Assembly (NCBI RefSeq): GCF_024586455.1
Contig: NC_065921.1
Span: forward strand, 79,668,163 to 79,732,162
Length of the DNA stretch: 64,000 nucleotides
From: Bactrocera neohumeralis
Lineage: Eukaryota; Arthropoda; Insecta; Diptera; Tephritidae
Direction: 5' to 3'
Shown here: positions 37,517 through 52,500 of the stretch, piece after piece
Position numbering within the stretch: the first letter of the stretch is position 1
Layout of the letters: each line of letters opens with the position of its first letter
Notes under the pieces: model-generated
What the model saw: the letters and a program-made list of their open reading frames with translations, nothing else
Told to the model about the DNA's origin: nothing
Databases searched by the model: none
Translations under genes and position numbers: made by a program

Positions 37517-40500
37517 GTGGGTGCCAAAGCTGAATGCATGATTTTCGCTTTTAATATTTATTAATCAATATTTGCGGTTACAACTTCCCTTGATTACCAA
37601 ATATTTTGCAAAGTTTTGGCGAAAATCGCGGCAATATTTAAGCATGCTGATAAATATTGTAAATATATATATTATACATATGTATATGTATATATATGTT
37701 TATATACATTTTATTTCATATATATATTTCACATTCAAACTTGCATCATTTAACATTTTTGAACCAATAAATTTGAATTTTTTGCACAGTGGCGTCCGCC
37801 GAATTGGAACAACACATCAAAAAGGGAGATTGTGTGATTTCTATGCGACACATACGGTAAGTCATAAACGCTATTTGAGAGAAATACATATACAAGTATA
37901 TGATGCATGTATATTAAAATACGTGGGAAATGGACAATAGAATTTAAAAGTCAATAAATTGTGTTGAAGATTCTTTACATAATGTACTTGCTCCAGCTGT
38001 ATAGAAAGTGATATAGACGTTATCTCCAACACTCCTTCACTCACTTTTCTTCTCTATCGCTCTCTGTCTATATCTTTATTCCACTCATTCTAACTCTACC
38101 TTTCTCTATCTATAATTTCTTTTCTCTCTCCTAACTAACCAACACCTAAGCCTAAATTTCGCTCTTTGTATGTTTATTTTTTCCCTCCCATTGCCTACAT
38201 CAAGGGTTTTTCAATAAGGACGCTAAAACAGTAACGAAGTTATATTTTTTCCGCAATTTTGTCATTTCTTTTAAGTAAGGTTTGCCATTTCACTATGGAA
38301 AGATATACGATCCAACTAAAAGTCGAAATCAATAAAGTTTACTACTGAAATTCAATTTCATTTAAATTTCATATATAAAAGTCAAACCTGAGTATTATAG
38401 ATAGAGAAAGAACTTAATTTTTTTGGTAATCTTTAGCATTATTCCATATCTTGTGATATGGCAAAGTCATACAAATTGTAATTGCTTAACTAGAGATGAT
38501 CAGACACCAATGATGCTCATGTACCAGTTGACAGTAATATGGAGTCCTCTCTCTGAGTCCTATGGTGTCATCTCTGTGTTGTAAAGAGTAAGGGTTTATT
38601 CATAGTTCTAGTTTTTGCGGCTGAAAAGTTGTCGTTAGTGTTTCAACCGTTGAGAAAGCTCCGAAACTCAGATTTTGACTTCAAAAAGTGGCACAAAAAC
38701 CTTAAAACCTATTTTGGATGTTGATTCTAAAACAAGTTTATTTTTCCTGTAAGCCGAAATTATTGTACACTGGGTGTTATAAATCTAGTAGTCGGAGATC
38801 GGATTATAACCTTGCAGTTTTTATCTCTTAAGTCTCCAGGTGTTGGGTCAAACACTGAGCTCGTAAAATAAGAAATTTCGACCTTTTTGCTATACAATAT
38901 CAAATATATATCCAATTTCATTTTCTCTCTCTTTTACTCTAATTCAACAGCCCCCGTCGCAAATTGCATATCTCCATCGAAGCACTTTTCATGATCGACT
39001 TCCCAACGTTGAAGCATAAATTCTCCTTTTTCCTGGATCGACGCGAACAGCGTGTTACACTGGATATTAGCGCCAGCGGTGTAACGGAATCCTTACAATT
39101 CGTCATACCGAACATCAACGAGACGAGCACGATACGCTCGATGGCGTTGCACTTTCACAAAAACCGCATTGCGCTCCTAGTCGATTGCAAAGAGAGCGAC
39201 GCACACGAGCTCGATATGAACCTATCGAAATTGTACATACAGATGGATGATCCGGTTATTAAATTGGTAAGTCAGATTTAAATGCGTAATAAAATGTGGT
39301 ATAGCGAGCGGAAGGTGTCATAAATTTGGAATTAGTAATAACTGTTAACTCAAGTAACTGTAAATTTTCATACTCTTTCGCAGTTCCGCGAACGCAAATA
39401 TCCCTTGCATTTTGATGGCAATTTGGAGCATGCGCTGCAGCGCGCCAACTGTCAGAAAGGTCTCAATCGGCGCGGCAATAGGCGCATGCTGAAGACGAAA
39501 GTCACCACAGAGCGTGGTAAGTAGGCGCTTAGTGTGGTTTGTGGCTGCAAACGCCGGAAAGTGGCGCAATAAATAACTTTTTATTGACATTTTATATTTT
39601 TTGTTGCATTTTTGCATTTATTGTTGCTATTTACCAATTGTTGTTGCTTTTTCATTGTAGAGAAAAATAAAAAACGCGACGTGCGCAACTTCTACAACTC
39701 GGACAGCAGTTATGAGCGCTTCACGCAACGTCAATTGCCGTTAGATTTCGAACAACGCGGCGATATACCGATGATGCATGGCGATTGTGAAGGTAAAATA
39801 TGGAAATTTTCACAGTTTGATCTTCAAAAATGTTTTTATTTTAATTTTCCCTCTTAGTTGTGGACGCTTGTTTTGATTATTTTAAGTTATTACACCTCAT
39901 AGATGGCAATAGTTGTGCGGTCTTTAGTGTCATTTGTGTAAATCTTTATTTAATTACTGGTTTATTTCTAGTTTTTTTGTTGTTATTGTGCGTTCACTTC
40001 CTGTATTTTCGCTTTCTACCTCTCCATCAATTTGTCTCAACTCATTTGCATATCTCGAGTGCAGCTCACATTCTTCTTTGAAACTGTCAATTCATTTAAT
40101 AGACAAAGCCCACACTCGCTTTTGGCGTACAGTGTGAGAAAAAGGGCGAAGAAAGCCGGAATTACAATAACTCAGTGCATACAAAATGATGTGGGAGTGG
40201 TTTCTATACATCTATAACGAATTTATTACTTAGTTTGTATAACAACTGAAAAAAGCTCAAAGGAACATCTGTGATAAGTAACGAAAGCTTTTCAAAAATT
40301 TTTTTTTAAAAAGATTCGATAAGTCTCTTGTACTACTTATGTTAGCAAATTTTCGAAATCGAACTAGGAGAATCTCTATGGATCATCCAATTTTCAATAT
40401 TGTTTTTTTATAAGATTCGACAAACCCCTTGTGCTACTTATGTAAGCAAATTTGCGAAGTTAATATAAAAAAAGCTCTATGGGTCATCCACATGTTAAGA

Positions 40501-43500
40501 GTGTTTTTTTAAGCCTTGCCATTCATATTCATTTGGCAACCGAGAAAAGCTCAAAGGAACATCTGTGATAAGTTTGGAAAGCTTTTCAATACTGCTTTTT
40601 ATAAGATTTGATAAACATATTGCTTTAGAAGATCCAATGTACTCATTATACTACATACTAAGCAAATTTTCGAAACTGAGCCACAAAAAGCTCTAAGGAG
40701 CATCCATAGAAAGCTTAAGAGAGCTTTTTTAAGCTGTGTGATCAAATAAGTTATTACTAGACTCATATAAAACTCAATTTAAAAAGGCTCATCTGTTGTG
40801 TTCTCCATTTTTTGTTTAATCATGCAATTTACGAAGGACTTTATGATAAGTGAGTGAAATTATGTTAAGACAAATTTAATTTCAAACCCATAAAAAGCTT
40901 GAAGGCATATCATTACTTTGTCTAAACGAGCTTTTTCAGATCTTAACGTACAAAAGCTTCGAGTGAAAAGCCCTTCTTAGACCAATTTGAAAGTCAACTT
41001 ACAAAAAGCTTCAAAAGATGGATATTGAGCTTTCTTAGTTTCAAGTGATATTACTAATGTGCTTAAAAGTGTTTTTTTTTCAAGTTGTTAGTTCTGCACC
41101 CGAAAAGCTTGTCTTAGAACAATTTGAAAGTCATTCTACGAAAAGCTTCAAAAGATAGGTATTGAGCTTTCTTAGCTTTTTATTCCTGATACAAGTTTGT
41201 AAAAGCAAAATAGCATGAATTTTATGTTATAGTCGCTCCCTTTCCTGGGCTTAATATAATATACATTAATATACCGTAATTAATAATGATTAGCTGCCTA
41301 CCGTCAAAGCTTTTTTCAACTTTGATGACAGATCTGATGATGCAGCACTGAGTATATAACGCGCAAGATTTACGCAGTTTCTTTTAAGTCCATTGAACTG
41401 GATCAGTGTATCAGTTTACTAGGTCTCATGAAGCTAATATGAAGGCTGTTTCTTCAGCCAAAAATTTTGTTGGAAATTAATCAGCTTATCGTTAGCGTAA
41501 TTAATATTTTTAGCATATCTATCTATCTATATATAGTATATATTTACTTTGCCTAACAATAACATACCATAGAGCCTTCACAACTGCTGCTTTTGGTTTC
41601 GCCCATGACGGCATCCCACAGTTCGGAGCCGCAGTACAGTGTACTTAGCTGCACACCATAATCAAGCACTGTGACATGCGCGCTTGGGTGTATTCGGTAG
41701 TGTCAATCGACATTAGCGACGACATGGTAACCTCCATGGATTATCGAAATGTGCGAACTGGCAATTGCAGTGTACAAAATGGATTGCAGTGCAAAATAAG
41801 CGCTGTGCGTCTCTTTGTTATGCCACACCGCTGTATTATTATTGTTGAATATTGTTGTTATTTTGCCTGCCGCTGCTACTATCATACCTTGCGCACAAAC
41901 AGACCTCGCTTAGCCCACATGCAGCTGCGCATGCGCACCAAACACACAGCAGTGCAAGCCCACCGACCAGTATTCGTACAGTAATAAACGCCTTAAATGA
42001 CGGCAACAACATTGGCGGCGTTGCAAACGTGTAATTTTTTGTTTTGCGTTTTTTCGCTCAACACACAGTTCCCCCTTACCGGTTATAGTGCCGCGTCTGC
42101 GAGCTTAGTCTACAATCATTCTTTTTTTTATTTTTGCGCTACTATTACTGTGTCTGCAGCGCTGCTCTGACTTAATTTAGCTGCGCTTTAGCGGCACACC
42201 AGTTCTTATTAGTACACATACGGCCATTAAAATGAGTACGCTGGCTTTAAATTGCACGGGAGTTCAAAATGCGCGTGATCCACCGATTTTAGATACTCAA
42301 AAAGTAATTCTTATTTAATCGCACAGCTTAAAAAAAGCTCTTTTATGCTTAACATTGATGTCCTTAGAGCTTTTTAGCTCAGTTTCGAAAATTTGCTTAG
42401 ATAAGTAGTATAAGGGGTTTATCGGATCTTATAAATAGCAGCATTTCGAAGCTTTTCGATCTGGATAAAAAAGCTTAAAAAAGCGCTCTTCAGATGTTGA
42501 TGATCCATAGAGCTTTTTTTTTAGTTCGATTTCGAAAATTTGCCCTTTAAGTAGTACAAATGGTTTATCGAAACTTATAAAAAGCAGTATTAAAAAGCTT
42601 CCGTTACTTATTACATTTGTTCCTTTAAGCTTTTATGTATGTTATGTCAAGTGTGGTTGAAAGCTTTCATAGCTTGAACATCTTGCTTGTAAACATTCTC
42701 AAGTTACGCAAAATTAAGAGATAAGTGAAAGTATGAGCTGAGGTCGCTGTAGGTTTTCGAAGATATAGAGAACGGAATTTTCGCTCGACCTAAAATATCA
42801 CCGAGATGCTTGAAAAGGCGAATCAAGGCCCAAAGTAATCTATCCAGCCGTCGGAAACCTATTTCAAAACGTGTAAAATCTATAAAAGACTGAAAAAGAT
42901 GCAGATATTTGATATACAAAGAAGAGGTCTCTGAAGCAAGAGAATCTAATTTGGTTTTTAGGAAGTGCAAAGTAAGAAAACCCAGATCGACGAGGAATTC
43001 CTGTTCAAAAATGTAGATTAAACGGGATACCCTAAACAAGAATAAAAACCAACTAGTGAAGGCCCGGTATTCGGACTATAGAACTTCCAACAGTTAACGA
43101 TTTAAAGTTAATATCTGCGAAAGTGCCGTTTGAGCTGAGTGAACTTTTGGCAGAGAACGCTAATTGAACTTTGAAGAGAAAAAATTTACTATCTTTTTTA
43201 GATTTGGGACCGTTTTCTCTTCAGCTCTTCAAAACATTGGGTTTCTTTTGACGAACTTGGATAACACTGATCCTCGAAAACGTTGAGTGCAACTTTCATT
43301 TCGTTCCCAAACTCATTAGTTGTGTTAAGCTGCGCACAAATCAGATGTCACTAAGTGCATTCCGTAAAAATGGCTTGGATCTATAGATATCCGTTCACAG
43401 ATAATCTGAGCTGACTAGCTCTACTAGTCAGATTGACTTCGTTAACCACTCATTTGGGGGCATTACTTGATATCGAAACTGAGAAATAGTTAAGTGAGGT

Positions 43501-46500
43501 CCTCAAATTCCACACAACCTTACACTTACTTACATTTAGATAATCCCCGGATCCAACAAAGACATTGGTACCTATTGCAATTTCTGCGTGTGTACATATA
43601 CCTTCAACCATATGTTTTTGTGTCGTCTAACCACTCATTATTCTTATACGTATTGCTGTTGTTTTTGTTTACTTGACTGTTTTTGTTTGTTTCACTCTTG
43701 ATTCTTTTCTTCTTAGACGCCCTCGCAAAATCCATCAGCGACTTAATGGCTTTGGTAAAACTGCTGCGCGAAGATATCGCCCACCAACGCGAAGAGATCG
43801 CCTACTTGCGCAAACTGCTAGAGAACTGCGCTGGCTGCAAGGAGCCCACGACCAGCAATAGTCTACGCATCGAGCCGACTTGTCGCACTGCGAATCCATG
43901 TTATCCTGGTGAGTAGCCGTTAGAGTCAAATGCCAAATTTAATTTCGCTGATTGCAACGCTTGCAAATCGCTACATTAGCTTTGGTCAACCCAAAAAGCC
44001 TATTCTGGTCGAACGCTTCTTTGATGGCCTAAACAAATACTTAGCCGTTTGCAGCGCGCACACCAGCGCTCGGCTCGACCGCTTTTATCGCAGTTACTCG
44101 CTTTATTGTCACTCGGTTTTCTCCTTTTTGTTCGCTCTCGCTTTGTTTATTGTTACTATATATATTTTGTTTGCTTTCTTCTTATCCGCTTTTGTTGCAG
44201 GTGTTGACTGCTTTGAGACAATGGCGGGCCTGAGGTGCGGCCGCTGTCCGGCCGGCATGGTTGGTGACGGCAAGATCTGTAAGCCAGGCGTTACGTGCGC
44301 GGAGCGGCCCTGTTATGTGTAAGTGTCACCAGAGTGCTCGCATTTTTACGAGCTATTTTTATTGCACCATTTCTATTACAACTACATACATACATATTTA
44401 CATGCATTCGACAGTTAAAATTTGCTTGAATTTTCGTTTTACGACGCAAACGCAAATATTTTGATGTGCGCATGCGCAATTCATTCGCACCTTTTCGTGG
44501 CGAATTTAAATGCGTTCAATTAGCGATAGGTTTTTATAACATTAATAAGCTTCTCCATTGTGGAGGGATGTATATAGTGCTGTATTTTCGCACTTCCGCA
44601 ATATTTTTGGATTTCAGTGAGCTTTTAGGTTACATTTGTTCTAATTGTAAGTTTGAGGAAAATTTCTATATCTAACAGAACATCTGTTGTAGCTTGATAT
44701 GTAAATAGCAAGCAGCTTTGAGGATTTAACGATTCATTCTTTATTGAAGTCTCTTTAAAACTGTGCTTAGAGCATCATTCTCAGTATCACAAACCCCATG
44801 AGTCCCCACAGAGTTTTTTTTATAATTGTGGCAAAAAAGTAGCCCGAAATTCCCCGGGTATATGATATTTCAAAATAATGTAATTTTTTTAAGTTGACCG
44901 GGCTGTCCTTTATTACGAGTATTACTCAACAATGGATAGAAATATCGAACAAAGAAATTTTCTCAAAATTTATATTCCTAACCGAATTTCGTACTCGGAA
45001 TCACAGCGAATGTTGGAAAAGGCTTACGGTGATTCAAAAACACAAGCCTACGCGAGGTACAAAGCTTTCAAAGACGGTCGAGATATCGTTGAAGACATGC
45101 CTCGTTCTGAACAAACTTCGACCTCTTCAACTGAGGACAATATTAAAAACAGTGAACGATATGGTGTTTCGAAAATCGTCAAGCAAATGTTAGAAAGATG
45201 GCAAGAGAGCTCGACATCTCTCGCGAGTCTGTTCGAATGATTTTTGTGGATATTGTGGGTATGAAACGCGTTATTGTTCGACTCGTCCCGAATAAGCAGA
45301 TTTTTTTTCAAAAAAAGGACCTTAAATAGCCCTCTTTGGACATGCTTGGTCGTACGAATTCCGATCCCACATTCATGGAGATCATTATGACTGCCGATCA
45401 GTCATGGGTTTATGAGTTTAACATGCAAACAAGTCAACAATCATCTGAATGGAGGAAAAAAACGAGCCGGAACAAAAAACAAACCGCGCAAATTTGTTCA
45501 AAATCAAGGTCATGCTCATTATTGTTTTCGATATTCGTGGTTTGGTGCATTATTAAATTGTAACGAAGGCGCAGGCAATCAATAATGAGCTCTATTTAGC
45601 TGTAATGAGGCGTATACGTGAGAACATCCGTCAAAAAAGGCCGGAATTGTGGCAGAGCAATTAATGGATTTTACAGGATGATAATGCACCATCGCATCCA
45701 ACCACGATTGTGATAGATTTTAAAGCCAAAAGCGGAATTAATACTATCTATCAAACTTGTGTTTTTTCTTATTTTCAAAACTGAAATTGTCGTTCCAAGA
45801 AATGCGTTTTCACTCGATCGAAGAGACAAAACAAAAGTCGCAAGAGAGGCTGAAGGCCATCGCAAAAAGTATTTCAAGACTGTAACGGTTGTGGTCTTTC
45901 AACTCCGAAAATTAGGAATAAGTTTATAACGGACAAATGGTTCAGTTGGTCAGTTGGTCAGTTCGAAAGTTTCGCTTAGTTTACAAGGAGCTTTTTGAGT
46001 TCTTTAACACTAGATCAGACCTCAGAAAACGTAAATGGGTTAATAGTGCCGGCATAAATTGACGTTTGAACAAGCTCTTGCCTTCCTTTGACTAAGCAAC
46101 TTCGGTCTAGTTCAGCTCTTGCTATGTTCAGACCACTTTTAAATTGTATATGGCTGTCTACACTTAAAAATCAGTTTTGACGAAACGTGAAATCAGTGTT
46201 GGACTCATTTAAAAGCAAGAACCTTTCTACTTCCTGTTCATATACTGAGCCTTAGACCCCTATTTTTATATAATTAATAAGCCACAGCAATATAAAATAT
46301 ATTAAAAGTTTGGAAAGTTGGATATAAAAAATCAGCCGGGTTGGAAAATTTCAAGATATGGCTCACCTGCACACAATTGTTCAAATATAAAATAATGCTG
46401 AGTAATTTCTATTATTGAGCAGTTAAAGATTTGAATTTTTGTTATAATTATTCTTTAATTAATATGAAAGTGTATAGCAAAAACTATGAATATCGGACAA

Positions 46501-49500
46501 GTATTACATTGTATATTGTAGCTTCCCTGCAACCGATTTTTCAGTTATTAAATATTGTGGTATAACTGCTATAGTTCAGCAGTCAAGAGCTGGCAATTTT
46601 GTCATATTTTTCCTTATTTTAATGAGGTTAAGATGAACCACCCAAAAAATTTACAAAATTCGATCACTACAACATTTAGCTTGGACACAATCGATTTCTC
46701 ACATACCATAAAACAATAAAAGGAGATTTTTTGCCTCAACTACCATCACCTCACTTAACGACAGCGAATTGCCAAGGCAAATTCTTTTGCCCTGCCATTT
46801 ACATACCAGCGGATTATCCCAGTTCAGATGCTAACCGAAACCAGTTTAAATTGTCTGCACAACTTTATGAGCGCACACCTTTTTATCGCCAACTTGCGTA
46901 TGAATCACGCGGCAGCGCAACAGCGCAGAGCCTTGAATCCACTTTTTGATGCGATTACAAAAGCAGATGCGCGCAAATGCATATGGCGTATGTGTATGAA
47001 TGAATGTGTCGTGGAGGCATGTATGCACTTATGCATTGTATGCTTTTTATGCGAGATCGTAGCTACCAGCTTAATGCATCCCTAATAAAAAGGATCGATA
47101 AGCCGCGAGAGTGTTGATTGTTGAACGACGCTGTAAGCAGGTTGTAAATTGCTGTGAAATTAATTTACTTGCCGGTGGAAGGTGTTTTTGATGTCCGCAG
47201 GCTACGGAACAACAGGCAGTCAGCAGCGCAACAGCAACAACAATAAAGCTGGGAAGATATGGCGTTTTTATCAGTTTTGCGCCTGCGTATTTCATGGCAA
47301 TGAATTGAGCAATCAATGTGCGCGATGTGAGGAGGGTGTGGAGGGTATGGAGTGTGCGGCGGGCGTGAAGATATGGCAGATTTGCATATTGCATGCACTT
47401 GCCACATAAGTTGCAACATTTTATTAGTGCCACACTTAGGCGATGAGATAAAATGGTTGGTGTTGTTGTTATTGGCATTGTTTTTAGTTTCGTTTTGTAT
47501 TGTTTTCCGCTTCCACGCGCCTCATTTAATTGATTTACGGCGGCAATCGAGGCTGTGCGACGCCCAAAAGCTTTTAATATATATTTCGCTTCATTGTTGT
47601 TGTTTTTGTTTTTCGTTTTTTTGAATGTATTTAAAACACAAAAGAAATTATCAGCGCCTCGTTGGCGTTGCTGCCTGGCGTCCGGTCACATATCACCGTT
47701 AATGCTTGTTGACATTTACGACGCTGTTGGGCCAATAGTGCGCTGCCGGCAACAACAATAACAACACTCGGCAACAAGTGCATTAAAGTGGCGTATGTGT
47801 GTCTGTGCGCTAACAATTTGTTGGTGGCCAAGATTTTATGCAAATCAATTGAGGTTGGGTTAACGATACGAAATGATTGCCGCACAAGTGTTAACAGCGC
47901 ATACTTGCGGTCGCCGCGATCCGCCTAAGCACACACACTCACATGTAGCGCACACCTGCACACCTACAAGCTGTTGACTTTACTGCGCCTCGCAAGCAAG
48001 CTCGCTTTTATTAGAGCGCAACAACTCGGCGCTTACCTGTTTATGTTGTTGTTGTTGTTGATTTCTGATATCAATTGGTTGCATCTTCATTAAGTACCAA
48101 CACTGTCTGTTGGCTGCAGCCAACTGATAACACGCAACTTGAAATTTATGTACAAACAAACGCATATATAAGCCGCGACACGCTTAGGCTAGGCACACAG
48201 TGGAGCAGCGCGCAAAGAAAAATCAAAATAAGAAAAAACCGTTAACTCTGGTTGCACCGAAGCTATAATACCCTTCACAAATAAAAAAAAAAATCATACA
48301 AAAAATTTATTTTGCTCGACCAGATTGTATGGCAGCTATATGCTATAGTACTCCGATTTAAATGATTTATGAGGATATTGTACCGTTACTTTGGACAATT
48401 ATTCATGCCAAATTTTGTGAAGATATCTCGTCAAATAAAAAAGTTTTCCATACCAGAACTAGATTTCGTTCATACAGTTTGTATGGCAGCTATATGCTAT
48501 AGTGGTTCGATCTGAACAATTTGTCAATATATTATACCGTTACTTTGGAAAATAATTTATGCCAAATTTTGTGAAGATATCTCGTCAAATAAAAAAGTTT
48601 TCCATACCAGAACTAGATTTTGTTCATACAGTTTGTATGGCAGCTATATGCTATAGTGGTTCGATCTGAACAATTTGTCAATATATTATACCATTACTTT
48701 GGAAAATAATTTGTGCCAAATTTTGTGAAGATATCTCGTCAAATAAAAAAGCTTTCCATATAAGAACTCAATTTTGATCGTTCAGTTTGTATGGCAGCTA
48801 TATGCTATAGAAGACCGATATCGGAGATTCCGACAAATAATAAGCTTCTTGAAAAGAAAAAGGCGTGTGGAAAATTTCACATCAAAAACTCAAAAACTAA
48901 GTTGCGTACCGCTGCACTATGCGCCCAGCTTTAGTCTTCAACGTGATCTACCTGCTCAACTGATTGGCTAACTACTTTCTAACCACAAACCAACTATATA
49001 AACTTCTTGTGGTGACCTCTACTAATACGCTGCCATGGGCTTATCCCCAACATGGCGTTAGGGCCGCCAACATATGTACCTTGTGTCGCCTCAAATGCGA
49101 CTACTTTGAATTGATGAAATTTTTTCTCGCGCCACGCCTTCAATTGTGGTTTCACATTACCGCACGCTGCAGACTCCACCAAAAAAGCAAGCGAAGCAAA
49201 GCCATAACAATAACAAAAATGATGCGCCGCAGAAGGTATGCCACACTTAAAGTACCACTGACTGACTGTCTGTCTGCTGGAGTGCCTATGAATTTGTTGA
49301 CTTTTATTGCGTTCATCGTAATTTATGCGTAAATACGGTACGGGCGACTGAGAGCAGCCAATCCAGTTACTTAGTACCGTAGTAAACGTATGAGGCATAT
49401 AAATCTTGCAACTAACTGTACAACATATACGCCCTCTAATTTTCATGCCACAGCGTCGTAAAATTAGAAAAGTAAACCAGCTGATTTGCGCTTAGTTTGC

Positions 49501-52500
49501 GGTCCAAGGAAAACGTAACGGCGGATTACTGCAACAAAGAAGCAGCGTCTGTAGTGCCAGAGAGTATAATTTTCCAGTGACATCTCTACTACTGCGAATT
49601 CTACTTTGTCAATGCAAATAGTAGCTACTTATTGATTACAAGTCTAATGGGTTTGTAACTGAGAAAGACGCCTTAACTCGTAAAGACCGATATTTTCTCA
49701 AAACAGGTCACAATTATTTCTACTCAAACCATCAAGTTGTTTCGTAAATTTCTGCTTTTACGAAACTCTCGGCAAAACTGAGTTTTTCTCCATTTTCCGA
49801 AAGCGATTTGGTGCTTTCCTTTTAAGACAACTAAGTACTTCAAGATCGAACCATTTGAATCCAATCGAATGAGCTAAAACCATACAAAAGTATCTTCGTA
49901 GAGCTCCTTTTTCACAATCGTTTATGCTACCAGGTAGTTTTCGTGTAAACTCTCAGAGTTTCAGATAACAGCTTCGGAAAGGTCGAACTATCTTTTCAAA
50001 GACCTCAAACTACTAGCTTGCGGTTCTAAGATATCCTGCATGGAATTCTACAAGACGATGCTGTCTCTGTATGTAATCACCACAGATAACTGGTATTTTA
50101 TTAATATTCGCAACTTCTATGACCTCTAACTGTAAACTCAGACGTTCTCTCTTTCTCTTTGATATTCATACTTAAGATATGATTTTTGCTAGGTTCCTTA
50201 CTTTTTATCAAAAGTTTGGATATTTACACAATGGAATCGTTCATTAGTTCTGCTTTCTCCAGGATGTACAAAGAAACGATTAAAAGACGGCGGCTATTTT
50301 GGCTAGGTCATGTCGTCCGAATGAATGAAATCACGAAAAAGCTCTGAAAGTATTCGACGCAGTATCCGGCAGTGGAAGCAGAGAGAGACGTCCACTCCTT
50401 TGGAAAAAGCAGGTGGAAAGGGATCTGGTAACACTTGGAACTTTCATGTGTAAATGATCTACATTTGAACCCCTGCACAGGTTTTGTTCCAACACTGATT
50501 CCATAAATTTTGTTTAAGAGAACTGATACAATATAGCTCATCTTGATTGACTGGAACTCATGGTTATTTGGATATTTTGATGATTTTCAGACCTTCTGTC
50601 AATGAATTCCACAACAGCAATGAGTTTGCCCGCAACTTAATGTCGAGGACATTGTTTTCTTCAATCAATAGGTAACTTGTAGAGGTTCTTAAGCTGCTCT
50701 ATAGACATTGCTGGTAAAAGGCTGAAGCAGATGTCAGACTGAATATCTCGCCATGATTCCCTTCGAATAAAATGTGAAAGCTAGTGAAACTTATCCTTTC
50801 CTAAATTTTGGTGAAAATAACCGTGGATCCATATCAAGCTGAGCTCAATGGGATCTTACTTTCACGAGATGTTCTTGATAAGAAAACGCGTTGTCATTTC
50901 AACAGTACTATCGATTCTTGAAAAGAACTTTGAGATCAAAGAAATATCTAGTAAAAAAGGAATTTAATATGCCAACCGATGTTTACTTGACTAAAAAGGT
51001 AAAAATAAACTTACGGAACTTCGAAAGGCGCCGAATACTGACCAACGCTATTAAATCTCACATCGAAATTTTCTTACAATGTAATTTAACAACGAAACGA
51101 AACAAAATTAACCCCATCCAATTGATCTTAAGGCATTAAGTGCAATACACACTTTTTTCGGCGATTTAACTTCTTCAATTTGCCACTTGTACGCCGTCAC
51201 CTCTGCAGCGTGCTCTCAAGTCGACCCATGACTGCAAATGGTCCTCCTAAGTGGCCAAATGTGTTAAGTGGCTGAATGACTCTGCGCTGTCGCTCTACCT
51301 CTCGTGGTGTCCGTCCGCATGCTGACCACGCCGCGTCACACAGCCGTCCACATACTACACACCTTCCTACTTAACCAAGTGTGTTTGCCTATTTGTTGGC
51401 TCGTGGTACATATCGCATGCACAATTCACTTCGGCATGGGCGCAACCATCCGTGCATACATATCGGTGCATCTCGGTGCAATTACCTCAGTCATTTCGTC
51501 ATTTGTTTGGTTGTTCGTGCTATTGTACATTTATCGCCTGTGGCATTGCGTAGGTGTTTATACTTTGGGTCGATGTCTCAAGCTTCCAAAATACCGTAGC
51601 GGTCACTAATGCTAAGTTGTGTAGTGTGTAAAATTCGTATTTGCCGGCTGCTTGAGTTTATTTAGCATTTCCGAGGCACGACTAGTAGTTCCAAACAGTT
51701 AAGGGGAGGCTATAAGCTGATGTACTGGAACCGATCGTTAAATGATGGACAACAAAATTCAGCACTAGGATATTCGAAACAATAGTAGTACAGGGTGCAG
51801 CAAATAGAAACGTATATATAGAGATTTACTAGGGACAACTGTGATTGGTTTCTTTAGTTTCATAGCTTGAAGCAATTAATGCTCCTATTTACAAACTTAA
51901 GACCGACAACGTTGCAATTTTATTGCTCAAACTCTGGGCCTTAGTGATCCCAAAGCTCATAGATATGGATCATCGACTCTTATTGATCGACGAACCACAA
52001 TCCCAGCAACCTCGTCTGGTTCGCTGAAAGTGTGTCTACCGATATGTTTCAACCTCAGTCTGGCGAAAGCTGAACGAAGGTGAAAAGAAAGTGTATATAC
52101 AATTCCATATCGCCTTTGACAATTTGGGACATAACCGGAGCGAACCCGGATTTATATCTCATCAAGGACATCTATACAGTTATCGCACCTAAACAGCAGA
52201 AACCAATCGAAAGCAATGGACTTATTCATGAAAAAAAGAGAAGATTATTTAAAAAGATTAGATCCTACACTATTTAGCTTCTGTCAGACTAAGGTTCGAG
52301 TATTTTGGTTTCTATTCTTTCTAGAAACCCGTCGAATTGGCTGGAATTGATATTGCCTGCCTCGATAAATTTGTGGCAGGATCACTGTCGATATGCGATG
52401 GTCTTTTTAAACCATATTTTGTAGTTCTGGGCACCACAATGGACAGGCGTTACTAGCTCCCCAAGTGAGTTTATTCGTAGCCTTATGAGAAATCAGCTTA

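Noticed and set aside
42704..43039. 111-codon minus-strand frame in Tsp intron 5
   Set aside because: No recognisable motif, AT-biased residue use (Phe, Leu, Ser, Ile, Tyr) and no splice or promoter support.
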